Assembly (NCBI GenBank): GCA_026398895.1
Contig: JAPLRZ010000048.1
Location: 1 to 64,000, forward strand
Reading direction: 5' to 3'
Source: Methylococcales bacterium
GTDB lineage: Bacteria; Pseudomonadota; Gammaproteobacteria; Methylococcales; Methylomonadaceae
Length of the DNA stretch: 64,000 nucleotides
Below are positions 37,415 to 46,158 of this stretch, one piece after another; positions within the stretch are counted from its first letter, which is position 1, and each line of letters opens with the position of its first letter. Position numbers and translations under genes: made by a program. The notes under the pieces are model-generated. The model searched no databases, was not told the origin of the DNA, and saw only the letters and a list, made by a program, of their open reading frames with translations.

Positions 37415-38473
37415 CTAACGTAAAGGTTTTCCTATTCGAGTAACACGGTCAAAACTATAAACGTGTTCTGTTGGTGATTCTGAACAACGACCAATTAAAC
37501 GATGATGGAATTCTCTACCGCCATTTTCTACATCAATTCTGACATTACGCTGTAGTGTATTTTTACATATTGGACAAGTCGCCCAATAACTAACCAATTG
37601 TATTCTTCTAATGGGATTACCTGTGCTTTCTCTAATTTCATCCGTGGCAACGCATTCAAGTTGAGTAAATGTAAATCTAGGATTAGCTGTTAATGGTGGA
37701 TTGATAGAAATAACCCTTTTTCTTAGGCAATCCCACTTTCTTTTAAAAAATAATGCAGTGAAAAAATACATACCTATTATCGGAAAATCTGAAATAGAAA
37801 ATTTACCATAAAAAACCATATTTATGATATAAATTCCAAAAATAGCCGTTATTACCCATACTAAAATAAAAGCCATTATTTCAATACTAAATCGAAAGCC
37901 AGAAAATTCGTAGTTATAAATCCAGTTAGTTATTCTTGGTAATTTAATATGTTCTACAAAATAATTAACATAGTTTTTTGGTAAATCATCCTTATTAACA
38001 TCTCCTAATAAATTATTTTTATCAATATTTTCTTGTGTTTCTACATTTTCATAATCAATATAATATAAATTACGATTACCAGAGCCACCATCTGTTCCAG
38101 ATTTTTTTACTGTCGGAATTACTAATAAGTTATTTTTACCTGCTATTTCTATGAAGCTATCGGTATGATCTGAAATACGGTCAATTAAAGTTTTCATATA
38201 GCCTTTAACGACTTTCATTATTTTCTCTTTATCCTCTTTGTCCCATTCTTTTTGTATTTTCCCTGCAATCCTCATAGCATCATATCGACATTCTTCAACT
38301 GATTTTCCTGTATTTAAATCAGCAAGTGTCAATTCTGCCAACGCTTTAAAAGCTTGATAAGCATAAATCTTGTTATCTACATAACTATAAAATATGTTAT
38401 CTGCACTTGAATACCCCTCTAAAAAATTTAAAGCACACTTCGCTGCGTTTTCTATAAGCTCTTGTTTTTCCAT
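37415..38473 (-). CDS. Membrane protein with zinc-ribbon-like C terminus, unknown
   Basis: This 352-residue protein has a helical, charged N-terminal half (about 1-190). Two membrane helices lie near residues 200-245 (IEIMAFILVWVITAIFGIYII and the FPIIGMYFFTALFF segment). The C-terminal domain has CPIC...GRC and other potential metal ligands. No family is recognised. It is divergent from the CoiA-like gene, with a 133-base shared upstream region. It is AT-rich, suggesting transfer, and the terminus is a common site of such genes. A defence or stress role is possible but not shown. Confidence 0.6.
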   Translation of the reverse strand: MEKQELIENAAKCALNFLEGYSSADNIFYSYVDNKIYAYQAFKALAELTLADLNTGKSVEECRYDAMRIAGKIQKEWDKEDKEKIMKVVKGYMKTLIDRISDHTDSFIEIAGKNNLLVIPTVKKSGTDGGSGNRNLYYIDYENVETQENIDKNNLLGDVNKDDLPKNYVNYFVEHIKLPRITNWIYNYEFSGFRFSIEIMAFILVWVITAIFGIYIINMVFYGKFSISDFPIIGMYFFTALFFKRKWDCLRKRVISINPPLTANPRFTFTQLECVATDEIRESTGNPIRRIQLVSYWATCPICKNTLQRNVRIDVENGGREFHHRLIGRCSESPTEHVYSFDRVTRIGKPLR

Positions 38474-38606
38474 AAAATAAATACCATTAATACGGTTTGA
38501 AACTGTTCTTATAACCGTTTTGCAAACGGTTTCCCCCTGTAATTAACTGGGAATTATCGGCATAATTACCCCCACTGGCAATTAAATTTTTTCTTACGGA
38601 ATAATA

Positions 38607-39509
38607 ATGAATGATAAAACAAAATTAGAGCTTCAAAATGAAGTGGAACTTAAATATGCACTATTTAAAAATTCAATAGTGCATATTAGTGAAGTAAGTA
38701 GCGGCTTAAACTTAAATAATTATCGCTGTCCAAAATGTAATAGTTTTTTGATTGCTAAAAAAGGCGATATAAGAATTCATCATTTTGCCCATTACAATTA
38801 TGAAAACTGCCAAGGCGCACAAGAAACGGCATTACATAAACTGGCAAAAGAAATATTACTGCAAGAAAAAATGGTTGCTATTCCCGATATTAATAATCCA
38901 GAACAGCGTGTTTTTATTGAATTTGATGAGATTAAGCAAGAGGTCAGAGTTTTTAACCTAATCGTAGATGTATTAGGTTATTGGAATAATAACGAATTGG
39001 CTATTGAAATTAAAGTTACGCATGAAGTTGATTTGAGGAAAATAGCCGTTGTTAGAGAGAAAGAAATTGACATGATCGAAATAGATTTATCCAGTTATGT
39101 TAATGCAAATTTATCTAGGGATGAATTGACTACTGTGGTTATAGAAACCGCACCTAGAGTTTGGATAAACACACCCATAATTCAAGTTATCGAAGAGGAA
39201 AATAAAATGAGTAATAATGTTAAAGCAATGGGATTTATATCAGCTTATGGCTATTCAAGAAAAAATAATAGTAATTTTGAAATGAGTAATATTTATGTCA
39301 TGCAGCCAATTGAAAAAAAGGCGAGTCAAAACTTTACTGTGACCGCTTGTGCTGGCTATGATTTAATAAAGTTTGAGATAGATGATAATCGTGATTTGCA
39401 TGACAAATTGGAAAGATTTGATTTTCCTTGTGATGTTGCCTTAACTTTTGACATAAGATTAAAGGGTAACAAAACAATACCCATTGTTACCGACGTTAAT
39501 CTGATTTAA
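38607..39509 (+). CDS. CoiA-like zinc-finger nuclease-fold protein
   Basis: The 300-residue protein opens with a CoiA-type zinc module: CPKC at 41-44, HHFAH at 58-62 and C68, then ETALHKLAKEIL. This is followed by a PD-(D/E)xK-like core, D121 in NLIVDVLGYW and E134-x-K136 in LAIEIKV. The C-terminal 100 residues are a beta-rich domain of unknown type. CoiA proteins act in DNA uptake in Gram-positives, but related genes in other genomes are probably DNA-processing nucleases. The function here is open. The gene is AT-rich. Confidence 0.65.
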   Translation: MNDKTKLELQNEVELKYALFKNSIVHISEVSSGLNLNNYRCPKCNSFLIAKKGDIRIHHFAHYNYENCQGAQETALHKLAKEILLQEKMVAIPDINNPEQRVFIEFDEIKQEVRVFNLIVDVLGYWNNNELAIEIKVTHEVDLRKIAVVREKEIDMIEIDLSSYVNANLSRDELTTVVIETAPRVWINTPIIQVIEEENKMSNNVKAMGFISAYGYSRKNNSNFEMSNIYVMQPIEKKASQNFTVTACAGYDLIKFEIDDNRDLHDKLERFDFPCDVALTFDIRLKGNKTIPIVTDVNLI

Positions 39510-39608
39510 AAGCGGAAAATTGCACATAGCCACAAATCGCGGCAAACAGGTGGTTTTTGATAGCTACTTTGCCGCGAACTTGGAAATATTCCAATGACCT
39601 TGTCACTT

Positions 39609-40841
39609 TTATCTGTATGTGGTGCGTTTAAAAATTAAGCTGGTATTTATACCGCCAAATGCAAAATTATTGCTCATGACATAATCGCAAGTCGTGTGTC
39701 TAATATCGCCTTTAATATAATCCAGTGGCGCACAGGCAGGATCGATATTATCAAGATTAGCCGTGGCATGAAACCAGCCTTCATTCATCATGTTGATTGC
39801 CGTCCATGCTTCCAACGCGCCACAAGCTCCTAGCGTATGACCTGTAAAACTTTTCAACGAACTAATCGGTGTATTCACGCCAAACACAGCGGCGGTTGCA
39901 TGACTTTCGGCAATATCGCCATGCGTAGTCGCCGTACCGTGTGCGCTGATATAACCGATAGCTGACGCGTCCAGTTGTGCATTCTGTAACGCCAACCGCA
40001 TGGCAATCTGCATACTGCTACTGTCAGGTTGCGTGACGTGTAGACCGTCTGAATTAGTGCCGAAACCCACCAGTTCCGCATAAATACGCGCACCCCGTGC
40101 TAGTGCGTGTTCGCGTTCTTCGAGAATCAATGTTCCTGCGCCCTCCCCTATCACTAAACCATCCCGATCACGGTCAAACGGTCGGGGGGTTTTTTCAGGC
40201 GTGTCATTGCGCAGGCTGGTCGCAAATAACGTATCGAACACTGCCGCTTCCGATGCGGAAAGCTCTTCCGCACCACCTGCCACCATCAAGGTTTGATAAC
40301 CGTGTTTAATGGCTTCGAATGCATAACCGATACCCTGACTGCCAGAGGTGCAAGCACTGGAGGTGGTATAAACACGCCCGTTAATACCGAAAAAAAGTCC
40401 GATATTGACCGCTGAGGTATGCGCCATCATGCGAATATAAGAGGTGGCATTGAGACCATTGACGGTGTGGTTAAGCAGCATATTGCCGAATTCTGCTAGT
40501 GCATCAAGACTACCCGCCGAACTGCCGTAAGCAACCCCCATTGTTCCGCTGCTAAGAACAGGGTCGTTTAACAAACCTGCGTCGATGAGAGCTAATTCAG
40601 TGGCGAATGTTGCCATTAAGGCAATGCGCCCCATACTGCGTGTTTGTTTTCGGGAATAATGCGCAGGTCTTACAAAATCAACAGGCGCGGCTAAACGGGT
40701 ATTCAAACCGATATATTTATCCCAGTCGGGCATAGTTTGAATGCCCGTAGTTTGGCTTTTAAGCCGTGCAGATACTTGTTGCCAATCATTGCCTATCGGT
40801 GAAATACCCGCCATACCCGTCACAACCACACGTTTCAACAT
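39609..40841 (-). CDS. apeR: Aryl polyene ketosynthase ApeR-like
   Basis: This type II beta-ketoacyl-ACP synthase of 410 residues has the catalytic triad: C164 in TSSACTSG, the His in HGTATTHGD and the His in FTGHTLGACGALE. It belongs to the FabF-like KS of aryl polyene clusters that starts or extends the polyene chain. Its neighbours are a ketoreductase and a dehydratase, which overlap or nearly touch it. It is the last gene of the minus arm. The name follows the published ape nomenclature and is inferred by gene order. Confidence 0.87.
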   Translation of the reverse strand: MLKRVVVTGMAGISPIGNDWQQVSARLKSQTTGIQTMPDWDKYIGLNTRLAAPVDFVRPAHYSRKQTRSMGRIALMATFATELALIDAGLLNDPVLSSGTMGVAYGSSAGSLDALAEFGNMLLNHTVNGLNATSYIRMMAHTSAVNIGLFFGINGRVYTTSSACTSGSQGIGYAFEAIKHGYQTLMVAGGAEELSASEAAVFDTLFATSLRNDTPEKTPRPFDRDRDGLVIGEGAGTLILEEREHALARGARIYAELVGFGTNSDGLHVTQPDSSSMQIAMRLALQNAQLDASAIGYISAHGTATTHGDIAESHATAAVFGVNTPISSLKSFTGHTLGACGALEAWTAINMMNEGWFHATANLDNIDPACAPLDYIKGDIRHTTCDYVMSNNFAFGGINTSLIFKRTTYR

Positions 40842-41560
40842 AAACCGCCATTAACTGAAATGACTTGGCGCGTGATATAGCCCGCATCTTCCGACATTAA
40901 AAAAGCCACGGCGGCGGCAACTTCTTTAGGATTGCCAACGCGCCGCGCAGGTATCATTTTTTTGATTTCATCCAGTGGTAAATCCTCCAACATTTCAGTA
41001 TCAATTAAACCAGGGGCAACACAATTGACGGTAATATCACGTTTTGCCAGTTCCAACGCGAGTGCTTTAGTTGCACCGATGATACCTGCTTTTGCCGCGC
41101 TGTAATTGACCTGTCCACGATTGCCAATCAGCCCAGACACTGAAGACAAGGTCACAATACGCCCCGCTTTGCGCCGCCGAATCATTGGCATAATGACAGG
41201 TTGTAAGACATTATAAAAACCGTCCAGATTGGTGTGTATCACGCTGTCCCATTGTTCACCCGTCAATGATGGAAAGGCATTGTCAGCGGTAATGCCTGCA
41301 TTACACACCACGCCATAATACGCGCCATGTGTGTCCATATCTTGCGTCAATTGTTCGGCGCATTGTTCACGGTCGGCTATATCAAATTGCAATAATCGTG
41401 CTGATTGCCCCAACTGTTCAATTTCAGCAATTACTGTTTCTGCCTGTGCTTTCTGGCTACGGCAATGCAGCACTAAATCAAAGCCATTTTTTGCCAGATA
41501 TAAGGCAATGGCTTTACCGATACCGCGACTTGAGCCAGTGACTAAAATGGTTTTTTTCAT
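40835..41560 (-). CDS. apeQ: Aryl polyene ketoreductase ApeQ-like (FabG family)
   Basis: A short-chain dehydrogenase of 241 residues: NADPH motif TGSSRGIGKA at 9-18, NAGI near 90, and catalytic Ser/Tyr/Lys in VSGLIGNRGQVNYSAAKAG. It would reduce the beta-keto group in each elongation cycle. Start overlaps apeP by four bases (ATGA). The downstream apeR overlaps its end by seven bases. Confidence 0.92.
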   Translation of the reverse strand: MKKTILVTGSSRGIGKAIALYLAKNGFDLVLHCRSQKAQAETVIAEIEQLGQSARLLQFDIADREQCAEQLTQDMDTHGAYYGVVCNAGITADNAFPSLTGEQWDSVIHTNLDGFYNVLQPVIMPMIRRRKAGRIVTLSSVSGLIGNRGQVNYSAAKAGIIGATKALALELAKRDITVNCVAPGLIDTEMLEDLPLDEIKKMIPARRVGNPKEVAAAVAFLMSEDAGYITRQVISVNGGLC

Positions 41561-41985
41561 ATTAAGGTTTCTGTGGAAGGTTGATAGACATTAAGACTAG
41601 CAGTGATTTCAATCCCTGCACCTTGAATTTTACAATCAAAAACACCCAGTTTATCGTCCTGAATAATTTTTGTTACTCGTATAGTGAGCATCGTGCCAAC
41701 CGCAAAACTGCCCACATTGCTAGTGTAGCGGCGTGTTCCCAATAAAAACCCTATTTTTATCGGTTCGCCTGCTTGTTTTGCTTGAATGCCCGCATAAGCG
41801 GCAATGGCTTGTGCCATGTATTCAATGCCTGCATAAGCAGGTACGCTGTTAGCATCACCCAGCAAGCCATCATTTCGCACCGTCAGTTCAGCGGATAAAC
41901 TGTGTTCATCAGCATCAATAATATTATCCAGTAACACCATGCGTCCGCTGTGCGGGATGAGTTCAGCTATGTCAGTACAATTCAT
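41557..41985 (-). CDS. apeP: Aryl polyene 3-hydroxyacyl-ACP dehydratase ApeP-like
   Basis: The 142-residue hotdog-fold protein has the motif IPHSGRMVLLD at residues 10-20 and GIEYMAQAIAAYAG, with the Glu that fits the dehydratase centre. In the described aryl polyene pathway ApeP and ApeI form a heterodimeric dehydratase. The ApeI counterpart is fused to the C terminus of the AMP-ligase at 51901-53601. A 114-base gap with a palindromic tandem repeat separates apeP from apeO. Confidence 0.87.
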   Translation of the reverse strand: MNCTDIAELIPHSGRMVLLDNIIDADEHSLSAELTVRNDGLLGDANSVPAYAGIEYMAQAIAAYAGIQAKQAGEPIKIGFLLGTRRYTSNVGSFAVGTMLTIRVTKIIQDDKLGVFDCKIQGAGIEITASLNVYQPSTETLI

Positions 41986-42010
41986 TTTTCAGTAGGTAAA
42001 AAAAAAGCAT

Positions 42011-42092
42011 ACGTCCACGAAAGGCACGAAAACAGCAAACGGTTTTTTTCGTGCCTTTCGTGCCTTTCGTGTTTTTCGTGTTTTTCGTGGAC
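42011..42092. repeat. Palindromic repeat with 9-base tandem units
   Basis: The right arm has five tandem nonamers of the form TTTCGTGNN, and the left arm is the inverse, beginning GTCCACGAAAGGCACGA. A similar element occurs at 54469-54591. It lies in the gap between apeP and apeO. The tandem unit could vary in copy number by slippage. Confidence 0.75.
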
Positions 42093-42099
42093 AGTATAA

Positions 42100-43251
42100 T
42101 TACGCTCTACCAATCACGATAGATATATTATTGCCGCCAAACGCAAAAGAATTACTCTGACAAACAGTAATACTACGTCCCAGCGTTGTACCTTTTGTCA
42201 CCAAATTCAAGGGTAGCAACTCACTATCTAACTCGTCATCATTAATATTAGGGATTAACGCGCCATATGGATTATCAGTCAGTAATAGCCAACAAAATCC
42301 CAGCTCCAATGCTGCCGCCGCGCCTAGCGTATGCCCTGTCATACCCTTGCTGGAACTAGCTGCAACGTGGCTACCAAATAAGGCATTCACCGCTTTACTT
42401 TCCATTGCATCATTTAACACCGTCGCCGTGCCGTGCAGATTCAAATAATCAACTTCATCAGGTTGCTTGCCTGCATCGTTTAACGCCTGCTGCATAGCAG
42501 TGATAACAGCCGCACCTTCAGGGTCTGGAGCTGAAAAATGATACGCATCACTACTCGCCCCTATGCCTAATAATTCCACCGCAGCAGGTTCTTTGCTCAA
42601 CACAAACAAACTCGCCGCCTCACCAATATTAATACCATTACGATGACGACCAAACGGTTTGCAATAGCCTGTACTGAGAGATTCCAACGCGGCAAAACCA
42701 TGCAGTGTCAAACTGCATAAACTGTCAGCACCACCGACAATTACCGCATCACATAAACCCAGATTAATTAAACGACGGGCAGATGCAAACGCCTTGCCAC
42801 TCGATGAACACGCGGTGGAAATGGTGTAAGCAGGGGCAGTTAAACCCAAATACCTCGCCAGAAAATCTGCCCCCGCGCCCATTTGTTGCTGTTTATAATG
42901 GAACGGTTTCGGCAACGCATTAGCCAATGCCAATTCCGTATTTCTAACACCTGAGGTACTCGTTCCCAACACCACGCCAACACGATGACAACCAAATTTG
43001 GCTATCATACTATCCACGGTAGGTTTAATTTGGCTTAACGCAGCCAGCAATAATTGATTATTGCGACAGGCATAAAACGGCGACTCTATTTCAGGTAATT
43101 CCGCTGTCACTTGCCCGACAATCGCAGGAAAACCAAATTCACTGGTGGCAACTAAACCCGAACGGTCGCCCTGCAATAAACGTTTTAAAATTTCAGAGCG
43201 AGAATTTCCAGCCGCGCACAACAAACCGACATCATTCAGATAAAGTTTCAT
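42100..43251 (-). CDS. apeO: Aryl polyene ketosynthase ApeO-like
   Basis: The 383-residue ketosynthase has C148 in ISTACSSSG, HGTATVLND and MTGHTLGAAAALE, so the Cys-His-His triad is complete. In characterised clusters ApeO works with the truncated ketosynthase-like partner ApeC, which is encoded in the plus arm at 49398. It overlaps the apeN gene by 20 bases, which implies coupled expression. Confidence 0.85.
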   Translation of the reverse strand: MKLYLNDVGLLCAAGNSRSEILKRLLQGDRSGLVATSEFGFPAIVGQVTAELPEIESPFYACRNNQLLLAALSQIKPTVDSMIAKFGCHRVGVVLGTSTSGVRNTELALANALPKPFHYKQQQMGAGADFLARYLGLTAPAYTISTACSSSGKAFASARRLINLGLCDAVIVGGADSLCSLTLHGFAALESLSTGYCKPFGRHRNGINIGEAASLFVLSKEPAAVELLGIGASSDAYHFSAPDPEGAAVITAMQQALNDAGKQPDEVDYLNLHGTATVLNDAMESKAVNALFGSHVAASSSKGMTGHTLGAAAALELGFCWLLLTDNPYGALIPNINDDELDSELLPLNLVTKGTTLGRSITVCQSNSFAFGGNNISIVIGRA

Positions 43252-43780
43252 AACTGACGGTTTTTATATGCAGAGTGTAATGATAGCGGTGATTGGTGAC
43301 AGTAACCGATTTAGTCCATACTGCATCAGGCTGTAAATACTCAACTTCAGCGCGTATTTCATCATCATAATACAAGCGACGATGTTTATTATCAGCCTCT
43401 AAACGCCAGTGCGGCGGCAATAATTTTTGTAAATCTGCCAATGTCCAATAGACCAATTGCAAATCTTTAATAATGTATTCAGGCGAAAAATCGGCGGGTA
43501 ATAATGGGCTTTTATCCAGCGAGAGCGTTTTGCCGTCATAATTTAGATTAAATAAACTCATGCCCTCATTGCTCAAACCAGCGATAGCAATATGCTTTTT
43601 ATCCAGCTCCAACACACACAACAGCGATTCTTGTTTGTTCTCCCAAATGGCGGTGATTTGCTGCACTATGCGTCTAGGCGGGTCTATCGGTGCCGCCATC
43701 GGTATAACGGATTCAACAGGTGTCAACGAAGCGCAACCCTGTAAACAAACCAGCAACACACAGATTAATCGGCGCGGCAT
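43232..43780 (-). CDS. apeN: DUF3261 lipoprotein ApeN-like
   Basis: The 182-residue lipoprotein has a short signal peptide and lipobox LQGC (Cys near residue 16). The rest matches the DUF3261 type of aryl polyene clusters: DLQLVYWTLADLQKLLPPHWRLEA-like region and the closing HTKTVSYETL-type strand. It is predicted to sit on the outer membrane and assist placement of the polyene lipid. It overlaps both neighbours. Confidence 0.78.
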   Translation of the reverse strand: MPRRLICVLLVCLQGCASLTPVESVIPMAAPIDPPRRIVQQITAIWENKQESLLCVLELDKKHIAIAGLSNEGMSLFNLNYDGKTLSLDKSPLLPADFSPEYIIKDLQLVYWTLADLQKLLPPHWRLEADNKHRRLYYDDEIRAEVEYLQPDAVWTKSVTVTNHRYHYTLHIKTVSYETLSE

Positions 43781-44982
43781 AACTCAACCAGCGTATCCAA
43801 TCGGCTACGCGCATTTTTAACATACGGATTCGCTTCATCCCACGCATAACCTGCCAATATGGAACAAATCATGGCTTTAACCTCAGGTTGCTGACGGTCA
43901 TGAAAAATCACATCCTGAAACCGCCCGTCATACCACGCATCCACAAACACCCGAAAAGTATTCACACCGCGCTGCAAAGGCAACGCATATTCAGTATTCC
44001 AATCCACTATTTCACCATTAAATTGTCTATCCAACACCTCAGCGGCAAGACTGGCAGACTTCATGGCAATGGTAACGCCCGATGAAAACACAGGGTCTAA
44101 AAACTCCCCCGCATTGCCCAACAACGCATAACCCTTACCATACAGACTTTTAACATTGGCAGAATAGCCAACAATCGCATTAATCGGTTCATCAAACACC
44201 GCGTTTTTCAGTAACTCACTCAAACCCTCATCCTGATTAATAATGTCCTGCAAGGCGATTTTATTATCGTCCATCGATTGATAAAAAGATTCTTCGGCAA
44301 CCACACCAATACTGCTACGCCCATTACTAAATGGAATCAACCAAAACCACACATCTTTATGCTCAGGATGCACAGTAATACGGATTTTATCTCTATCAAA
44401 CTGCGCGTTATCAATACGGTCTTCTATATGCCCAAATAACGCCTTTCTGACAGGAAAACCCGAAGGCGATTCTAAATCCAGCAAACGCGGCAAAATGCGC
44501 CCAAAACCACTGGCATCCAGCACAAAATCCGCTTCATAATTCACCACATCACCCGATGGTTCAAGCACCTCAAGCCTAGCTTTATCGCCCGAAAAATCCA
44601 CCGCCATCACTTCCGTTTGCCAGCGTATATCAACGCCCATACGCTCCGCTTCCTGCGCCAAAATATTATCAAATCGCCCGCGCTGAACCTGAAAAGTCGT
44701 TCCCATGCCCGCAGTAAATTTATCTTCAAATAGAAACTCTGACCGTTGCTCACGGTACGCAAATGCCGCCCCATTTTTAAACTGAAATCCCGCATTCACC
44801 ACCGCGTCCAGCATCCCCGCTTGCGCAATGAATTCCATACACTGCGGCAACAGACTTTCACCAATACTAAAACGCGGAAACAGTTGCCGCTCCAAAATAG
44901 TGACGTGATAACCTTTATTCTGCAACAACGCCCCCGCAATACTGCCAGACGGCCCTGCACCTATGATAATAACGTGTCGCAT
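43765..44982 (-). CDS. FAD-dependent oxidoreductase of the pigment cluster
   Basis: The 405-residue flavoprotein has the dinucleotide motif IIGAGPSGSIAG at residues 5-16, LERQLFPRFSIGESLLP near 31 and GNAGEFLDPVFSSGVTIAM near 290. It resembles the tryptophan-halogenase/geranylgeranyl-reductase superfamily members found in aryl polyene, xanthomonadin and flexirubin clusters. The Lys and WxWxIP motif of true tryptophan halogenases is not complete: WFWLIPFSNG is present. The substrate is unknown. It opens the minus-strand operon. Confidence 0.82.
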   Translation of the reverse strand: MRHVIIIGAGPSGSIAGALLQNKGYHVTILERQLFPRFSIGESLLPQCMEFIAQAGMLDAVVNAGFQFKNGAAFAYREQRSEFLFEDKFTAGMGTTFQVQRGRFDNILAQEAERMGVDIRWQTEVMAVDFSGDKARLEVLEPSGDVVNYEADFVLDASGFGRILPRLLDLESPSGFPVRKALFGHIEDRIDNAQFDRDKIRITVHPEHKDVWFWLIPFSNGRSSIGVVAEESFYQSMDDNKIALQDIINQDEGLSELLKNAVFDEPINAIVGYSANVKSLYGKGYALLGNAGEFLDPVFSSGVTIAMKSASLAAEVLDRQFNGEIVDWNTEYALPLQRGVNTFRVFVDAWYDGRFQDVIFHDRQQPEVKAMICSILAGYAWDEANPYVKNARSRLDTLVELCRAD

Positions 44983-45087
44983 TGAATGATTACCCTGATT
45001 AACAACAGTGAGTTCGTAAGCATCATTCTAACTGAATTTCACTGGCTCAGTTGAAGCTAATCAAGCCCTGACAGCCACAACGATTTT

Positions 45088-45127
45088 TAGCGGTAGGTTT
45101 TGAACGTAGTCAAGTAGAATACCGCTA
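45088..45127. repeat. Inverted repeat upstream of the first toxin-antitoxin pair
   Basis: The arms TAGCGGTA and TACCGCTA are 24 bases apart. They lie in the divergent intergenic region between the FAD oxidoreductase and the antitoxin gene. They could be an operator or a degenerate repeat. Confidence 0.4.
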
Positions 45128-45186
45128 ACCGCCCGCACCCAAACAGCGGCAGATTTTTTAGGTTTTGATTTTAGGAGAATTTCAAA

Positions 45187-45423
45187 ATGAATATTGCAGA
45201 AGAAAAATTAAGTTTGTTTCATGAAATTGATGATTTATCAGAAGAATCGCTCATTGAGTTAAGAAAAATCATTTTTAAGTTAAAAGCTAAACAAAAAATG
45301 AAAGAAAAATCCTCAAATGAAAATGATATTTCTGATTTAGGCGGTTTTTTTAAGAATAATACTATTGTATTAACTGATGAAGAACTGTGTAAGCCAGTAG
45401 ATTTTACTGAGGAATCGGCGTGA
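45187..45423 (+). CDS. Antitoxin of a PIN-type toxin-antitoxin pair
   Basis: The 78-residue protein starts with a helical region (EEKLSLFHEIDDLSEESLIELRKIIFKLKAK) and ends in an acidic tail (EELCKPVDFTEESA). It lies directly before a PIN-domain gene, overlapping it by one base. The first helix closely matches the antitoxin at 45950. It is expected to bind the toxin and repress the operon. The family name is not recognised. AGGAGAA precedes the ATG. Confidence 0.8.
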   Translation: MNIAEEKLSLFHEIDDLSEESLIELRKIIFKLKAKQKMKEKSSNENDISDLGGFFKNNTIVLTDEELCKPVDFTEESA

Positions 45424-45815
45424 TGATTGCGGTTGATACTAATATTATTATTCGACTGGCAATGCGCGATGATGAAATGCAATATCAGAAAGTAGTCGCT
45501 TTATTGAAGGAACAGACGTTTTATATTAGTCGAACCGTACAGCTTGAAACAGAATGGGTTTTGCGTTCCCGTTATAAACGTTCAACTAAAGAAATCGCTG
45601 ATTTTTTTGCGTTGATGTTAAAGAAAAAGCAGATTATTTGTGAAAACGAGCAAGCCTTGCTGAACGCGCTTTATTGTTATCGTTTAGGAGCGGATTTTGC
45701 CGATGCCTTACATTTAACAAATACGCAGAACTTAGATTTTTATACGTTTGATGAGCGATTTTGTAAAAAGGCGATTGCGGAAGGTTTTGTATCGCAGGTT
45801 ATTATTTGTAATTGA
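45423..45815 (+). CDS. PIN-domain toxin (VapC-like)
   Basis: The 130-residue PIN domain has the acidic residues in AVDTNIIIRLAM, QLETEWVLRS, GADFADALHL and FDERF. PIN toxins are RNases that often cut tRNA. The frame is intact. It overlaps the antitoxin by one base. The hairpin at 45822 follows and may terminate the pair. Confidence 0.9.
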   Translation: MIAVDTNIIIRLAMRDDEMQYQKVVALLKEQTFYISRTVQLETEWVLRSRYKRSTKEIADFFALMLKKKQIICENEQALLNALYCYRLGADFADALHLTNTQNLDFYTFDERFCKKAIAEGFVSQVIICN

Positions 45816-45821
45816 AAAACT

Positions 45822-45854
45822 AGACCTGCGAGGTTTTAAAAACCTCGCAGGTCT
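45822..45854. repeat. AGACCT hairpin after the first toxin gene
   Basis: A perfect stem, AGACCTGCGAGGTTTT paired with AAAACCTCGCAGGTCT, has almost no loop. A nearly identical hairpin is at 49338-49370, and a variant at 48234. It may be an intrinsic terminator-like repeat. Confidence 0.8.
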
Positions 45855-45874
45855 TAATACGAAACGGGGGAATT

Positions 45875-45946
45875 ATGGCAAAAGATTTTCGTGGGCAGGA
45901 TTTACGCGGACGGTCGATTAAAAATCAAGATTTAACAGGAGAATAA
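45875..45946 (+). pseudogene. 23-codon fragment of a pentapeptide-repeat gene
   Basis: A short frame ATG...TAA reads FRGQDLRGRSIKNQDLTGE. It matches the start of the pentapeptide protein at 46552 (FKEQDLRGRSFKGQDLTG). It looks like a truncated duplicate of that gene's 5' end, ended by a stop after GE. It lies just upstream of the second antitoxin. Confidence 0.6.
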
Positions 45947-45949
45947 AAA

Positions 45950-46156
45950 ATGAATATTATAGAACACAGATTAACAATTTCTCATCAACTTGAGGAATTA
46001 TCAGAAGAATCGTTGCTTGAAGTGGAAAAATTAATTGCACAACTAAAATCGAACCAAAAAAGAAAACAATTTAATCCTAAGCAATTTTTTGCGGTGAGCC
46101 ATTTAAAAGCTATTGATAAACAGCTTGAAGAAATGCGCAATGAATGGGCGCGTTAA
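45950..46156 (+). CDS. Antitoxin of the second PIN-type pair
   Basis: The 68-residue helical protein (SHQLEELSEESLLEVEKLIAQLKSN) shares its first half with the antitoxin at 45187. The C-terminal part (HLKAIDKQLEEMRNEWAR) differs, which suits a different toxin partner. It lies 2 bases before the ATG of the toxin gene. Confidence 0.82.
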   Translation: MNIIEHRLTISHQLEELSEESLLEVEKLIAQLKSNQKRKQFNPKQFFAVSHLKAIDKQLEEMRNEWAR

Positions 46157-46158
46157 AA

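Noticed and set aside
42046-42092. CRISPR array
   Set aside because: The units are contiguous 9-base repeats without unique spacers.
43765-44982. True tryptophan halogenase
   Set aside because: The fold is related, but the complete WxWxIP motif of flavin-dependent halogenases is not seen. A general FAD oxidoreductase of pigment clusters is the safer call.
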